Assembly (NCBI GenBank): GCA_022842805.1
Contig: JALHOX010000023.1
Span: 1 to 21,488 of the forward strand
Direction of reading: 5' to 3'
DNA from: Phycisphaerae bacterium
GTDB taxonomy: Bacteria > Planctomycetota > Phycisphaerae > UBA1845 > Fen-1342
Length of the DNA: 21,488 nucleotides
The notes under the pieces were generated by a model. It made no database searches. It worked only from the letters and a program-made list of their open reading frames with translations, and was not told the DNA's origin. The position numbers and the translations under genes were made by a program. Each line of letters begins with the position of its first letter. Position 1 is the first letter of the stretch. Below are positions 1 through 7,376 of this stretch, in pieces.

Positions 1-345
1 ACGCTGTATGTCGAGCAGTTCTGCGACAGGTATCAGCTAAATGCCGAGCAGCGTGCGAAGGCTTCGCAGTTCCTCGCGCGTGCTCAAGCCCAACGGGCGG
101 ATTGGATGGGCAAGAAAGGCGCGCTGATCGAGCGGCTCGAGCAGATGTTGAAATCGGCCAAGACCGAGGATGGCAAGAAGCAGGCGGAACAGCAGCTTTC
201 GAAATTGAAGGAGCCGTTCTCGCGGCACTTCAACCAGTTGAAGGAAAAGCTCGACAAGCTGCCCACCGCCAAGCAGCGCAGCGAGGCCGCCCTCCGGGCC
301 GAGCCGGCCGCCGCCGCCGCGCCGCAAACGCCGAAGACGCCGTAA
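1..345 (+). CDS. C-terminal part of a helical, probably exported LNAxQ-domain protein (5' end outside window)
   Basis: The reading frame is open from base 1 and ends at TAA 343-345, giving 114 residues without a start; an internal ATG at 106 is not credible because similarity begins upstream of it. The product is charged and helical, with a short Ala/Pro tail. Residues 4-35 contain the pattern FCDRYQLNAEQ followed by FLARAQAQR, which closely matches the C-terminal domain of the next gene (FCRRYALNADQ, then FLREAQRRR). The two genes are therefore adjacent paralogues. The LNAEQ core resembles the LTxxQ motif of Spy/CpxP-like periplasmic proteins, but that link is inference. The N-terminus, and so any signal peptide, is not visible. 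Function unknown. Confidence 0.8.
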   Translation, partial: TLYVEQFCDRYQLNAEQRAKASQFLARAQAQRADWMGKKGALIERLEQMLKSAKTEDGKKQAEQQLSKLKEPFSRHFNQLKEKLDKLPTAKQRSEAALRAEPAAAAAPQTPKTP

Positions 346-481
346 CCCAGAGTCTCTACGCCGGTCGATGATCCGTGCGATTGTCGGCCGGCGGCGATTG
401 GGGGGGGCGGCCGGCCTGCGGACCGCGTTGGGTGGATTGCTTCTATTCGGATTGCAGCCCAGTAGATAAACTCCTGCGCGC
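346..481. other. Intergenic region with GC-rich inverted repeat
   Basis: This 136-base gap between the two paralogous genes holds a GC-rich inverted repeat around 384-416 (GGCCGGC pairing with GCCGGCC across a G-rich loop). It could end transcription of the upstream gene, but there is no T-tract. The right end carries the candidate -10 hexamer described separately. I see no small gene in it. Confidence 0.3.
467..472 (+). promoter_or_regulatory. Candidate -10 hexamer for a near-leaderless transcript of the 482 gene
   Basis: TAAACT ends 9 bases before ATG 482. No Shine-Dalgarno lies between it and the start. A transcript starting about 7 bases after the hexamer would have a leader of only 2-3 bases. 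The same TAnnnT pattern at the same distance precedes the genes starting at 4065 and 7201. No clear -35 box is visible. Confidence 0.4.
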
Positions 482-1723
482 ATGCAACGCTCGACGAGTT
501 TGTCCACACGTCCCGTCGCCGCACTCCGCGCGCTGATCGTTCTTCTTGTCGCGGTTTCGAGCAGTCGCGCGCAAGAGGGCGCGGCGTCGTTCCCGATCGC
601 GGCGCGCGGCTCGGTCGCGCCGTTTCCCACCCCGCGCATGGTCGAGCTGCTCGCGGCCCGGCTGGCGGATGATTGCATCGACTCATTGCAGCCGAGCGAA
701 CCGCAGCGCGCCGCCGCGCGGGCGGCGCTGCAGTCGCGGGCGGCGCGCTGGTTTGAGGAGCGCCGCGAACCGGTGCTGCGGGCGGTGTCGCAATACATTG
801 AAATGACGCTTGAAAGCGGACCGCCGGCGGCGAATCAGATCGGCGAATGGTCGCGCGAGGCGCTGCCGCTGCTGGACGAAGCGCAGGATTTGTTCGCCGA
901 TTTCGCGCGCGAGGTGCGACTCGGATTAAACGCCGATCAGGCCGCGCGCTGGGAGGCCGAGCAAGCCGCGGCGCGGGTCGCGTTCTCATTTGCCCGCAGC
1001 AAGCTCACGATCTGGCGCGATGGCGGCTTTGACCCGCAGCTCGACTGGCCCGGTGGCACGGGTTTCGCCGCGCTCGCGGATCAGGAGCGCTCGCTGCTCT
1101 TCGAAGCCCAGAAGCAGGCCCGCGCCGCGGCCCCGCCGATCGCGGCCGCTGCGCCCGTCGCAGATGCTTTGCCCGGACAGGGCGTCACCCCGACCGAGGC
1201 GGGCGAGATTCCGCTGGTGCAGGTCGCGCCGCCGCCGGAGTTGCTGCCGCTGCGGCCGAGCGACGCCGAGCCTGCCGAGCGTAGCGAGTCCGAGAGCAAG
1301 CCTTCCGAGGACCGGCCCGTGGCGATGTCCACGAGTCGTCCGACCGCGCCGGTCGCCTCTCAGCCGGCGGTCGATGAGTGGCACGACGAAGTTCGCGCCT
1401 TTTGCCGGCGATACGCGCTGAACGCCGATCAGGATCGTCGGGCGATGGTTTTTCTGCGCGAGGCGCAGCGGCGTCGCGATCGATATCAGGAGTCGCGTCT
1501 GGCCGAGTTTCGCCGCATTGAGGGTGAATTGCGTTCGCCGGGTGAGAAGAACTTCGCCCAGCTGCAAAGCGAGTATGAGCGGCTGCGAGCGCCGATCGAC
1601 CATGCCAAGCGGCAACTTCTGGAACGGCTGAATATCATTCCGACGGTGGAACAGCGTCGGGCCGTCGGCGAACGGGCCGATGCGCCGACGTCGCGGCCGA
1701 GTATGCGCGAGCCGAAGGGATAG
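482..1723 (+). CDS. Exported helical protein with C-terminal LNAxQ domain
   Basis: 413 residues. Residues 1-30 look like a signal peptide: Arg residues, the hydrophobic stretch ALRALIVLLVAV, then SSRA before Q31, so the protein is probably periplasmic. The middle (about 50-200) is helical and contains one LNADQ motif near 145 (LGLNADQAARW). A Pro/Ala/Ser-rich low-complexity linker follows (about 210-295). The C-terminal domain (about 297-413) carries FCRRYALNADQ and FLREAQRRR and matches the protein encoded just upstream, so the pair arose by tandem duplication. LNA[D/E]Q recalls the LTxxQ motif of Spy/CpxP-type proteins, but no function can be assigned. ATG 482 is chosen because the signal peptide follows directly; there is no Shine-Dalgarno. 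The glycosyltransferase gene follows closely on the same strand. Confidence 0.85.
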   Translation: MQRSTSLSTRPVAALRALIVLLVAVSSSRAQEGAASFPIAARGSVAPFPTPRMVELLAARLADDCIDSLQPSEPQRAAARAALQSRAARWFEERREPVLRAVSQYIEMTLESGPPAANQIGEWSREALPLLDEAQDLFADFAREVRLGLNADQAARWEAEQAAARVAFSFARSKLTIWRDGGFDPQLDWPGGTGFAALADQERSLLFEAQKQARAAAPPIAAAAPVADALPGQGVTPTEAGEIPLVQVAPPPELLPLRPSDAEPAERSESESKPSEDRPVAMSTSRPTAPVASQPAVDEWHDEVRAFCRRYALNADQDRRAMVFLREAQRRRDRYQESRLAEFRRIEGELRSPGEKNFAQLQSEYERLRAPIDHAKRQLLERLNIIPTVEQRRAVGERADAPTSRPSMREPKG

Positions 1724-1778
1724 TCATGCGGCCCCTTGGAAGAAATCAGATCATCGCGCGGCGAATGGTGCGTCGCCC

Positions 1779-3344
1779 TTGAGCGTGAGTGAGATCGTCT
1801 GCGGGGTGGTTCTGCTGCTGCTGACGCTGGCGCCGGCGCTCTTTGCGTGGCAGACGTACCTGCTGTTGTGGGCTTCGCGGGGCGGATCGAAGCGTGGCGA
1901 CGCTCTGCATCTCGAAGACACGGCTCGCAGGCCCCTGGGACATTTCGACAACGGCTCGGACCTGCCGCTGGTGACGACGCAAATCCCGCTCTTCAATGAG
2001 CCGATGGTGGCGCGGCGCGTGATCGAGGCGGTTGCGGCGATTGAGTATCCCGCCGATCGCCATCAGATTCAGATCCTGGACGACAGCAGCGACGCGACCC
2101 GCGTGATCGTCGACGAGACCTGCGCCCGACTGCGGGCGCGCGGGGTCGATGTTGCGGTTGTGCGGCGGGCGGATCGCGCCGGCTATAAGGCGGGTGCTTT
2201 GCAGCAGGGGTTGTTGAGCGTGCGCGGCGCGTTCGTCGCGGTCTTCGATGCTGACTTCGTTCCGCCGGTCGGCTTTTTCCGATCAATGCTGCCCTCGTTG
2301 CTGCGCGATGCGCGCGTGGCCTGCGTGCAGACCCGCTGGGATCATCTGAATCGCGAAGAAAACGCACTGACGCGGGCGGTAGCGCTTGGCATGGATGGCC
2401 ACTTCGCCGCGGAGCAGCCCGGGCGCGCGGCGCTCGGCTGGGCGCTGAACTTCAACGGGACGGCCGGTATCTGGCGTCGCGCTGCGATCGACGACCCGCT
2501 GGTCGGGGGTTGGCATGGCGACACGTTGACCGAAGATCTGGACCTGTCGTATCGAGCGCAGCTTGCCGGGTGGCGAATCGCCTATCAGCCCGAGCCGGCC
2601 TGCCCGGCGGAGATTCCCGCCGACGTCGCATCGCTCAAAGCACAGCAGCGGCGCTGGGCGACCGGCTCGATCCAATGTGCGATGAAACTCGCGCCCGCCG
2701 TCTGGCGCAGCGACTGGTCTGTGGCCAAGAAGCTGGCGGCGACGGCGCATTTGTTCGGCTACAGCGTGTCGCTCTGGATGCTGCTGATGGCGCTCTTTGG
2801 CCGCGCCTGTTTGGCGGGCATCGACACGGAGCTGGCTCGGCGGCTGACGTTGCTCGCGACGGTGGTCATCCTGACCTCATCGATTGCGCCGACCATCGCG
2901 TACGCCATTTGTCAGCATCGGCTGCGCGGCCGCTGGCCACACCCGGGCGATCTGCTGGCGCTGCTGCTGCTGGGTTTGGGGTTGTCGGTCAACAACGCGT
3001 TCGCCGTGTTACGCGGCGTTTGGCTTCGGGGCGGCGAGTTCGTGCGCACACCCAAGACCGGCGGCGCGGCGGGGCACGCGCGCCTGCGGGGCGCTCCTGC
3101 GGGCGCAATGGGGTGGCTCTGGATCGCGGAGCTGGCATTGGCGGCCTGGTGCGTGTGGCAATGGTGGTGGTTTCTGCCGGTCGATGGCCCGATCGCGAAT
3201 GCGTTTCTGTTGCTCTTTGCGGCGGGGCTGATCTGGGTGGGCGGCGCAGGCGCGACGGCGTGGGTTCGAGCGTTCCTCGGGGATTCGAATTCGCTGCGTG
3301 AGCAACGCTCGGAGGATCTGCCGGTCGGATCCGCGGCGACATAG
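1779..3344 (+). CDS. Membrane GT2-family glycosyltransferase (cellulose/mannan synthase-like)
   Basis: About 521 residues from TTG 1779. A membrane helix (about 5-31) precedes a cytoplasmic GT-A domain with the processive GT2 motifs: ILDDSSD at 99-105, DAD at 157-159, TEDLD at 251-255 and QQRRW at 289-293. Four or five membrane segments follow the catalytic domain. The family transfers sugars from nucleotide-sugar donors to a growing polysaccharide and often exports it; QxxRW with EDLD places this protein near bacterial cellulose/beta-mannan synthase-like enzymes. The acceptor is unknown. The start is uncertain. ATG 1680 is in frame and would add 33 Arg-rich residues while overlapping the previous gene by 44 bases; GTG 1785 is also possible. 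None has a good Shine-Dalgarno. I prefer the short form because similarity-like sequence begins at the first helix. Likely co-transcribed with the 482 gene. Confidence 0.88.
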   Translation: MSVSEIVCGVVLLLLTLAPALFAWQTYLLLWASRGGSKRGDALHLEDTARRPLGHFDNGSDLPLVTTQIPLFNEPMVARRVIEAVAAIEYPADRHQIQILDDSSDATRVIVDETCARLRARGVDVAVVRRADRAGYKAGALQQGLLSVRGAFVAVFDADFVPPVGFFRSMLPSLLRDARVACVQTRWDHLNREENALTRAVALGMDGHFAAEQPGRAALGWALNFNGTAGIWRRAAIDDPLVGGWHGDTLTEDLDLSYRAQLAGWRIAYQPEPACPAEIPADVASLKAQQRRWATGSIQCAMKLAPAVWRSDWSVAKKLAATAHLFGYSVSLWMLLMALFGRACLAGIDTELARRLTLLATVVILTSSIAPTIAYAICQHRLRGRWPHPGDLLALLLLGLGLSVNNAFAVLRGVWLRGGEFVRTPKTGGAAGHARLRGAPAGAMGWLWIAELALAAWCVWQWWWFLPVDGPIANAFLLLFAAGLIWVGGAGATAWVRAFLGDSNSLREQRSEDLPVGSAAT

Positions 3345-3363
3345 CGCGGCGTGCAGAGCGCGG

Positions 3364-4065
3364 CTAGGTCGCGTGGGTGACTTCGAAGATACGCGCCTTC
3401 AACGGCGGCCCGTCGCCGACTGCCGGCCTTTCGATGGGGCGCTCAAGCACATGCAGCCCCATGCGTCGCGCCGTGTGGACAAAAGCATCCGCCGGGCGGC
3501 GATTGCGATCGACCAGCCAAGCGCGGCCGCCGGGCGCGAGTTGATCGCGCAGAAACGCCGACACTGGTTCGATACTGCGCTGCTCGTAGAGCACCTCGGC
3601 GGCGACGATGCGATCGGCGACCAGCGTCGGATAGCGCTCGCGCCAATCGACGAACGCGGTCGCCACCTCGGGCAGTCCGCTGCGGCGGGCGCTCTCACGG
3701 ACAAAGGCCAGTGCGTCCTGGTCGTAGTCGCTGATGGTGACGCGATAGCCCAGGGCGTGGGCCACCAGCCCGACCAGCCCCAATCCACAACCGATCTCCA
3801 GGACGGTCGGGGCATTTCCCGGTGCGGGCGAGTCCCAACTCGCAACTTCCTCCGCCAGCAGCCGCGCTGCCGGCCAGAACTCAGCCCAGTAGGGCATGAA
3901 TTCATCCTGCGCGAAGCGTTGCACGACGCGCGGATCGTCGATGAGTTGCTCGTAGTTGGCCGGACCGACCAGTCGATAGGTCCGGCCCGCCACCACGATC
4001 GGGCGCTCGATGACGGGATAGCCGTTGAAGTACTCGGTTGGCGAGGTGTTTGGCGACTGCGACAT
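3364..4065 (-). CDS. Class I SAM-dependent methyltransferase (Methyltransf_16 / lysine-methyltransferase-like)
   Basis: 233 residues. Motif I is VLEIGCGLGLVGL at 88-100. The acidic residues after beta-2 are ISDYD. PYWAEFWPAA at 58-67, just before motif I, is the signature segment of the family that includes ETFB and eEF lysine methyltransferases and bacterial nicotinamide-N-methyltransferase-like proteins. The family transfers methyl groups from SAM, frequently to lysines, but no substrate can be read from this sequence. The protein is probably cytoplasmic: there is no signal or membrane segment. It lies 107 bases downstream of the kinase gene on the same strand and ends 19 bases from the convergent glycosyltransferase gene. 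ATG 4065 lacks a Shine-Dalgarno but has TAATCT at -15 to -10, so it may have its own near-leaderless promoter. Confidence 0.87.
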   Translation of the reverse strand: MSQSPNTSPTEYFNGYPVIERPIVVAGRTYRLVGPANYEQLIDDPRVVQRFAQDEFMPYWAEFWPAARLLAEEVASWDSPAPGNAPTVLEIGCGLGLVGLVAHALGYRVTISDYDQDALAFVRESARRSGLPEVATAFVDWRERYPTLVADRIVAAEVLYEQRSIEPVSAFLRDQLAPGGRAWLVDRNRRPADAFVHTARRMGLHVLERPIERPAVGDGPPLKARIFEVTHAT

Positions 4066-4074
4066 CGAGCGGAG

Positions 4075-4080
4075 AGATTA
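4075..4080 (-). promoter_or_regulatory. Candidate -10 hexamer for a near-leaderless methyltransferase transcript
   Basis: On the minus strand TAATCT is followed by 9 bases and then ATG 4065. The intervening bases are pyrimidine-rich and contain no Shine-Dalgarno. Spacing is identical to that at the 482 and 7201 genes. No -35 is recognisable. Confidence 0.35.
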
Positions 4081-4172
4081 CCGGGAGGGAGCCGGCGCAG
4101 GCAGAGAATGCCGAGAGGATCGGGGCGTGTGGCGAGAGGCGGCGGCCGGCGCGCCGTTGCTCGTCGTCGCGC

Positions 4173-6488
4173 TCAGGGCTTTTCGGTGCACTCCGCCAGC
4201 CAGCGCTCGACCTCGCGAATGCGGTCGTCGTCGGCGGGAAAATGTCCGCGGCGAATCTGCAGGGCTTCTTCGAAGAGTGGGATCGCGGCGGCGCAGTTGC
4301 CACGCCGGGATTGGATGGCGCCCAGCGTCAGCAGCGTGGTTGATAATTCGATGTGGGTCGGCGACTGCGTGCGGCGACGGTATTCGAGTGTGGCCGTCGC
4401 GAGTTGCTCGGCTTCGTCGAGTTGGCCGTTGAGCATCAGCAGCCAGCCCAGATTGCCCTCGATCGACGCGCGGAGCGCGGGGCGGCCATCGGGGTCGTCG
4501 GCGGCATCGAGGATGCGAATCGTCTCACGCATGGTGGCGATGGCCTCGGGCAGGCGATCCGTGACGCTGAGCGCTTCGGCTTTGTAGTTCATGAAGCTGA
4601 TGCGCGACTTTTCGAAGCGCGGCTCGGCGGGGAGGTTGGCCAGCGCAGAATCCAGCAGCGGCAGCAGGGCGGTCCAATCTTCGGCGGCCCGCAATTGCGC
4701 GATGACGAGCATGACCGAATGAAAATCGTCGGCGTCGAAGTGTCGCGCCAGGATTTCGGCCGTCTGCCGAAAGTAGCCCAGTGATGCTTCACGATCGCCG
4801 AGCAGGTGGCAGAGTTGGCCGAGCTCGTGGCAGATCTGGCCGATGGTGGTTTCGTGTTCGAGACCGGAGCGCCGATAGATCGCGAGCGATTCTTCGAGGA
4901 GCGAGCGCGACTTGTCGAGAATCGACAGATGGTGGTGCGCTTCGCCAAGGGCGAAGAGCAATTCGGCGCGAGTCAGGTCGTCGTCGATGGCGCCTTGCAG
5001 CACTTTGTCGGTGCCGCGCTCGAGCACCTCGCGGGCGGTGGCGTTGGGGTCGCCGCCGCGGCGCGGGTCGGCGCTGGCGAAGATGCCGCGCAGCAGCGAC
5101 GTGACTTTCGCGGCGCGGGCGGCGGCTTTCTGCGCGGCGTCGCCTTTCGATCGCGCGTCGGACTCGGCGGCGATAGCCCGCCGCATATTGCGATCGGAAG
5201 AGCGCAGCGCCTGCGTCACGCCGACCGCGTAGCCGATCGTGGAGAGCACCAGCAGCGCGACCAGGCCGCTGACGATCGGGTGGCGGCGGATGAGCGTGCG
5301 GAGTTGATAGGCGGCCGTGGCGGGACGAGCGGTGATCGGCTCGCGAGCCAGGACGCGCCGCAGATCATCCGCCATCGCCGCGACAGACCCGTAGCGCCGG
5401 CCCGGCTCCTTTTCGAGCGCCTTGAGCATCACCGTCGCGAGGTCGGGCGAAATCTCGCGATTGAGCGAGCGCGGCGGGCGCGGCGGCGTCTGGGCGATGG
5501 TGCGGGCGGCGGCGAGCAGATCGCGCGGGTCGGTCGTGTAAGGCAGCCCGCCGCACAGCCACTCATACAGCACGACGCCCAGGGAATAAACCTCGCTCTG
5601 CACGTCGACATCGACGCTGCCGCCGCGGACCTGTTCGGGGCTCATGTAGGGGATGGTGCCGTGGATGCGGCCGACGGCGGTCAGGGTGATGTCGCTGCGA
5701 TCCTCGTCCGATTGCAGCAGCTTCGCGAGGCCGAAATCGAGCACGCGGGCCCGGCCGTCGCGCTCAACGAGGATGTTCGACGGTTTGATGTCGCGGTGAA
5801 TGACGCCGCGGCCGTGGACATAAGCGATGGCGTCGCAGACGGGTAGAAAGATGCGCAGCCGCTCCTCGATCGAAAGCGGCCGGTCTTTGCCGAAATCGGT
5901 CAGCCGCACACCATCGATGCGTTCGATCGCGAACCAGGACTGACCGGCGACCGTGGTGCCGGCGGCATAAAGTGTGGCGATATTGGGGTGGGCGAGGCGT
6001 GCGAGGGCGGCGGTCTCGCGTTCGATCTGACGGCCGAAGCGGGCCGAGTCGCCGCCGTCGCGGGCGACCTTGAGCGCGACGATGCGGGCGGGCGCGAGCT
6101 GTCGGGCTTCGTAGACCACACCCATGCCGCCGCGGCCGATTTGTCGGATGACTTCGAAGCCGGGAATTTCGGGGATGCCGTCGAAGCGCTCGAGGCCGGC
6201 GGCCCTCTGGCCGCTGCCCGAGTCGGCGGATGGGCGCGAACCCAGCAAGCGCCGCAGCGAATCCTGCATCCGGATATTGGCCTGGAGTTCGAGCAGCTTT
6301 GCGCGACATGAAGCGCAGGAGTCGAGGTGTTCGCGCTGTGCGGCGCTCAGGGCTGCGGATGTGTGTGACGGCGGCCCGCCATTCACGCCCGCGGATGCGC
6401 CGCTTGCGCCATCGGCCGGCGTCTGAAACGCGGCGCTTTCGGCGGCGATCTCATCCAGTTGCTCGATGTCGAAGCACGCGAGACTCAT
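4173..6488 (-). CDS. Ser/Thr protein kinase with N-terminal zinc-ligand motif, membrane helix and TPR domain
   Basis: 771 residues. The N-terminus has HLDSCASC (H54, C58, C61), the HxxxCxxC pattern of anti-sigma zinc domains. The Hanks-type kinase domain (about 110-385) has the glycine loop IGRGGMGVVYEA, VALK (K140), HRDIKPSN (D233, N238), DFG (251-253) and MSPEQ (282-286), so it should be active. The usual subdomain IX Asp is Glu (QSEVYSLG). A single membrane helix lies at about 404-426. Residues about 500-771 form TPR-like helical repeats, placing a protein-binding domain across the membrane from the kinase. The ECF sigma gene lies 116 bases upstream on the same strand. Sigma factor and kinase are a recurrent planctomycete pair, so the kinase probably controls that sigma factor; this is inference. 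Confidence 0.92.
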   Translation of the reverse strand: MSLACFDIEQLDEIAAESAAFQTPADGASGASAGVNGGPPSHTSAALSAAQREHLDSCASCRAKLLELQANIRMQDSLRRLLGSRPSADSGSGQRAAGLERFDGIPEIPGFEVIRQIGRGGMGVVYEARQLAPARIVALKVARDGGDSARFGRQIERETAALARLAHPNIATLYAAGTTVAGQSWFAIERIDGVRLTDFGKDRPLSIEERLRIFLPVCDAIAYVHGRGVIHRDIKPSNILVERDGRARVLDFGLAKLLQSDEDRSDITLTAVGRIHGTIPYMSPEQVRGGSVDVDVQSEVYSLGVVLYEWLCGGLPYTTDPRDLLAAARTIAQTPPRPPRSLNREISPDLATVMLKALEKEPGRRYGSVAAMADDLRRVLAREPITARPATAAYQLRTLIRRHPIVSGLVALLVLSTIGYAVGVTQALRSSDRNMRRAIAAESDARSKGDAAQKAAARAAKVTSLLRGIFASADPRRGGDPNATAREVLERGTDKVLQGAIDDDLTRAELLFALGEAHHHLSILDKSRSLLEESLAIYRRSGLEHETTIGQICHELGQLCHLLGDREASLGYFRQTAEILARHFDADDFHSVMLVIAQLRAAEDWTALLPLLDSALANLPAEPRFEKSRISFMNYKAEALSVTDRLPEAIATMRETIRILDAADDPDGRPALRASIEGNLGWLLMLNGQLDEAEQLATATLEYRRRTQSPTHIELSTTLLTLGAIQSRRGNCAAAIPLFEEALQIRRGHFPADDDRIREVERWLAECTEKP

Positions 6489-6604
6489 GACTGCGCCCGT
6501 ACGGAGACAGACGTTCCCGCCGCGCGCCGGCGGCGAGGGTGGAGTTGCTCACTTGGGTATTGCCCGACGTGCGGTGTTTTTCTCAGCGAAGTAATTCGAG
6601 TGGG

Positions 6605-7201
6605 CTAACTATCGTCATAGGCTGCACGTAACTCGCGCAGCCGCGAGAGGATGCGGTGCTTCGCGTTGTAGACCGTTTTTACCGGGACGCCGAGCGACTC
6701 GGCCGCGTCGGTGGCGGAAAGGCCCTCGCGCGCGACCAGCTCGAATGCCTGAAAGGTGGTCGGCTCGACCTCGCGCTGCACCTGCTCGAGACAGCGGGCC
6801 AGCAGGGCCGCCTCCCACTCCTCTTCCCAGATCTTCGATTGCGCGTTCTCGTCTTCGACCCGGGCGGCGGTCGAACTGCCCATTTCGACCTCGCGGGCCT
6901 GCTGAATTCCCACCCGGCGGCGGGCCTGCAACGCCTGGCGATAGGCGATTCCAAAGAGCCAGCGGCTGAGCCGACCCTGCGTGCGGTCATATTTGCCGTC
7001 GCGCAGGCCGTTGGCGAAGTGCGTCAGCGTCTCCTGGGCGACATCCTCTGCCTCGGCCCCGCCCAGCCCCATGCGACGGACGAACGAGATCACCGGCACC
7101 CGAAAGCGATTGGCGAAGCGCTCCCAGGCGGCGGCATTGCTGAAGTCCTGCAAGCCGTCGAGCAGGGTGGATGTGGTGAGCCAATCGGGCGACGTGGACA
7201 T
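6605..7201 (-). CDS. ECF-type RNA polymerase sigma factor
   Basis: 198 residues. Region 2 spans about 25-95, including GGAEAEDVAQETL (the core-binding helix pattern) and GRLSRWLFGIAYRQAL. Region 4 spans about 140-195: LSATDAAESLGVPVKTVYN is the helix-turn-helix expected to contact the -35 element. Length fits the ECF family. An in-frame open stretch continues to 7399, but its translation is low-complexity and it crosses the 85-bp element, so ATG 7201 is chosen. That start has no Shine-Dalgarno but TACAAT at -15 to -10. The kinase gene follows after 116 bases on the same strand, which suggests one operon and phosphorylation-linked control. The regulon is unknown. Confidence 0.9.
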   Translation of the reverse strand: MSTSPDWLTTSTLLDGLQDFSNAAAWERFANRFRVPVISFVRRMGLGGAEAEDVAQETLTHFANGLRDGKYDRTQGRLSRWLFGIAYRQALQARRRVGIQQAREVEMGSSTAARVEDENAQSKIWEEEWEAALLARCLEQVQREVEPTTFQAFELVAREGLSATDAAESLGVPVKTVYNAKHRILSRLRELRAAYDDS

Positions 7202-7210
7202 GATGATCGC

Positions 7211-7216
7211 ATTGTA
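7211..7216 (-). promoter_or_regulatory. Candidate -10 hexamer for near-leaderless sigma-factor transcript
   Basis: TACAAT on the minus strand matches the housekeeping -10 consensus at 5 of 6 positions. It stands 9 bases before ATG 7201, with no Shine-Dalgarno between. A -35 match at 16-18 bases is not visible. Confidence 0.4.
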
Positions 7217-7260
7217 ACCGTGCGGAATGAGGGCCGGGCTGCGAAGGACGTCGTGCGCTA

Positions 7261-7345
7261 GGGCGGACTCCGTCCGCTTTTCACGTTCGTGGGCGCGACG
7301 ACGGTCATCGTCGTCGACCGGCCAAGAGGCGGGCGAAGCTCGACC
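7261..7345. repeat. 85-bp element with inverted-repeat ends, copy A
   Basis: The left end (GGGCGGACTCCGTCCGCT) and the reverse complement of the right end agree at 12 of 18 positions. The left end is also a small hairpin in its own right (GGCGGActCCGTCCGC). The whole element aligns without gaps to 8853-8937: by my hand count 56 of 85 positions match, and most differences are transitions. It lies in the divergent region between the sigma-factor gene and the 7377 gene, 31 bases before the latter's ATG. It could be a REP/MITE-like element or a conserved regulatory RNA/DNA structure. Confidence 0.55.
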
Positions 7346-7376
7346 TCCATCCTGCTCCGGTGTTCGAACGCATACG

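Noticed and set aside
37..989. Long minus-strand open frames opposite the first genes
   Set aside because: They are Arg/Ala/Pro-rich with no domain and lie opposite well-supported coding frames; long antisense frames are expected at this GC content.
3298..4587. 429-codon plus-strand open frame across the methyltransferase and the kinase 3' end
   Set aside because: It is antisense to two recognisable genes and its translation has no motif.
7227..7376. Longer N-terminus for the 7377 gene
   Set aside because: The added translation is Arg/Ser-rich and crosses the 85-bp element; ATG 7377 directly precedes the plausible protein.
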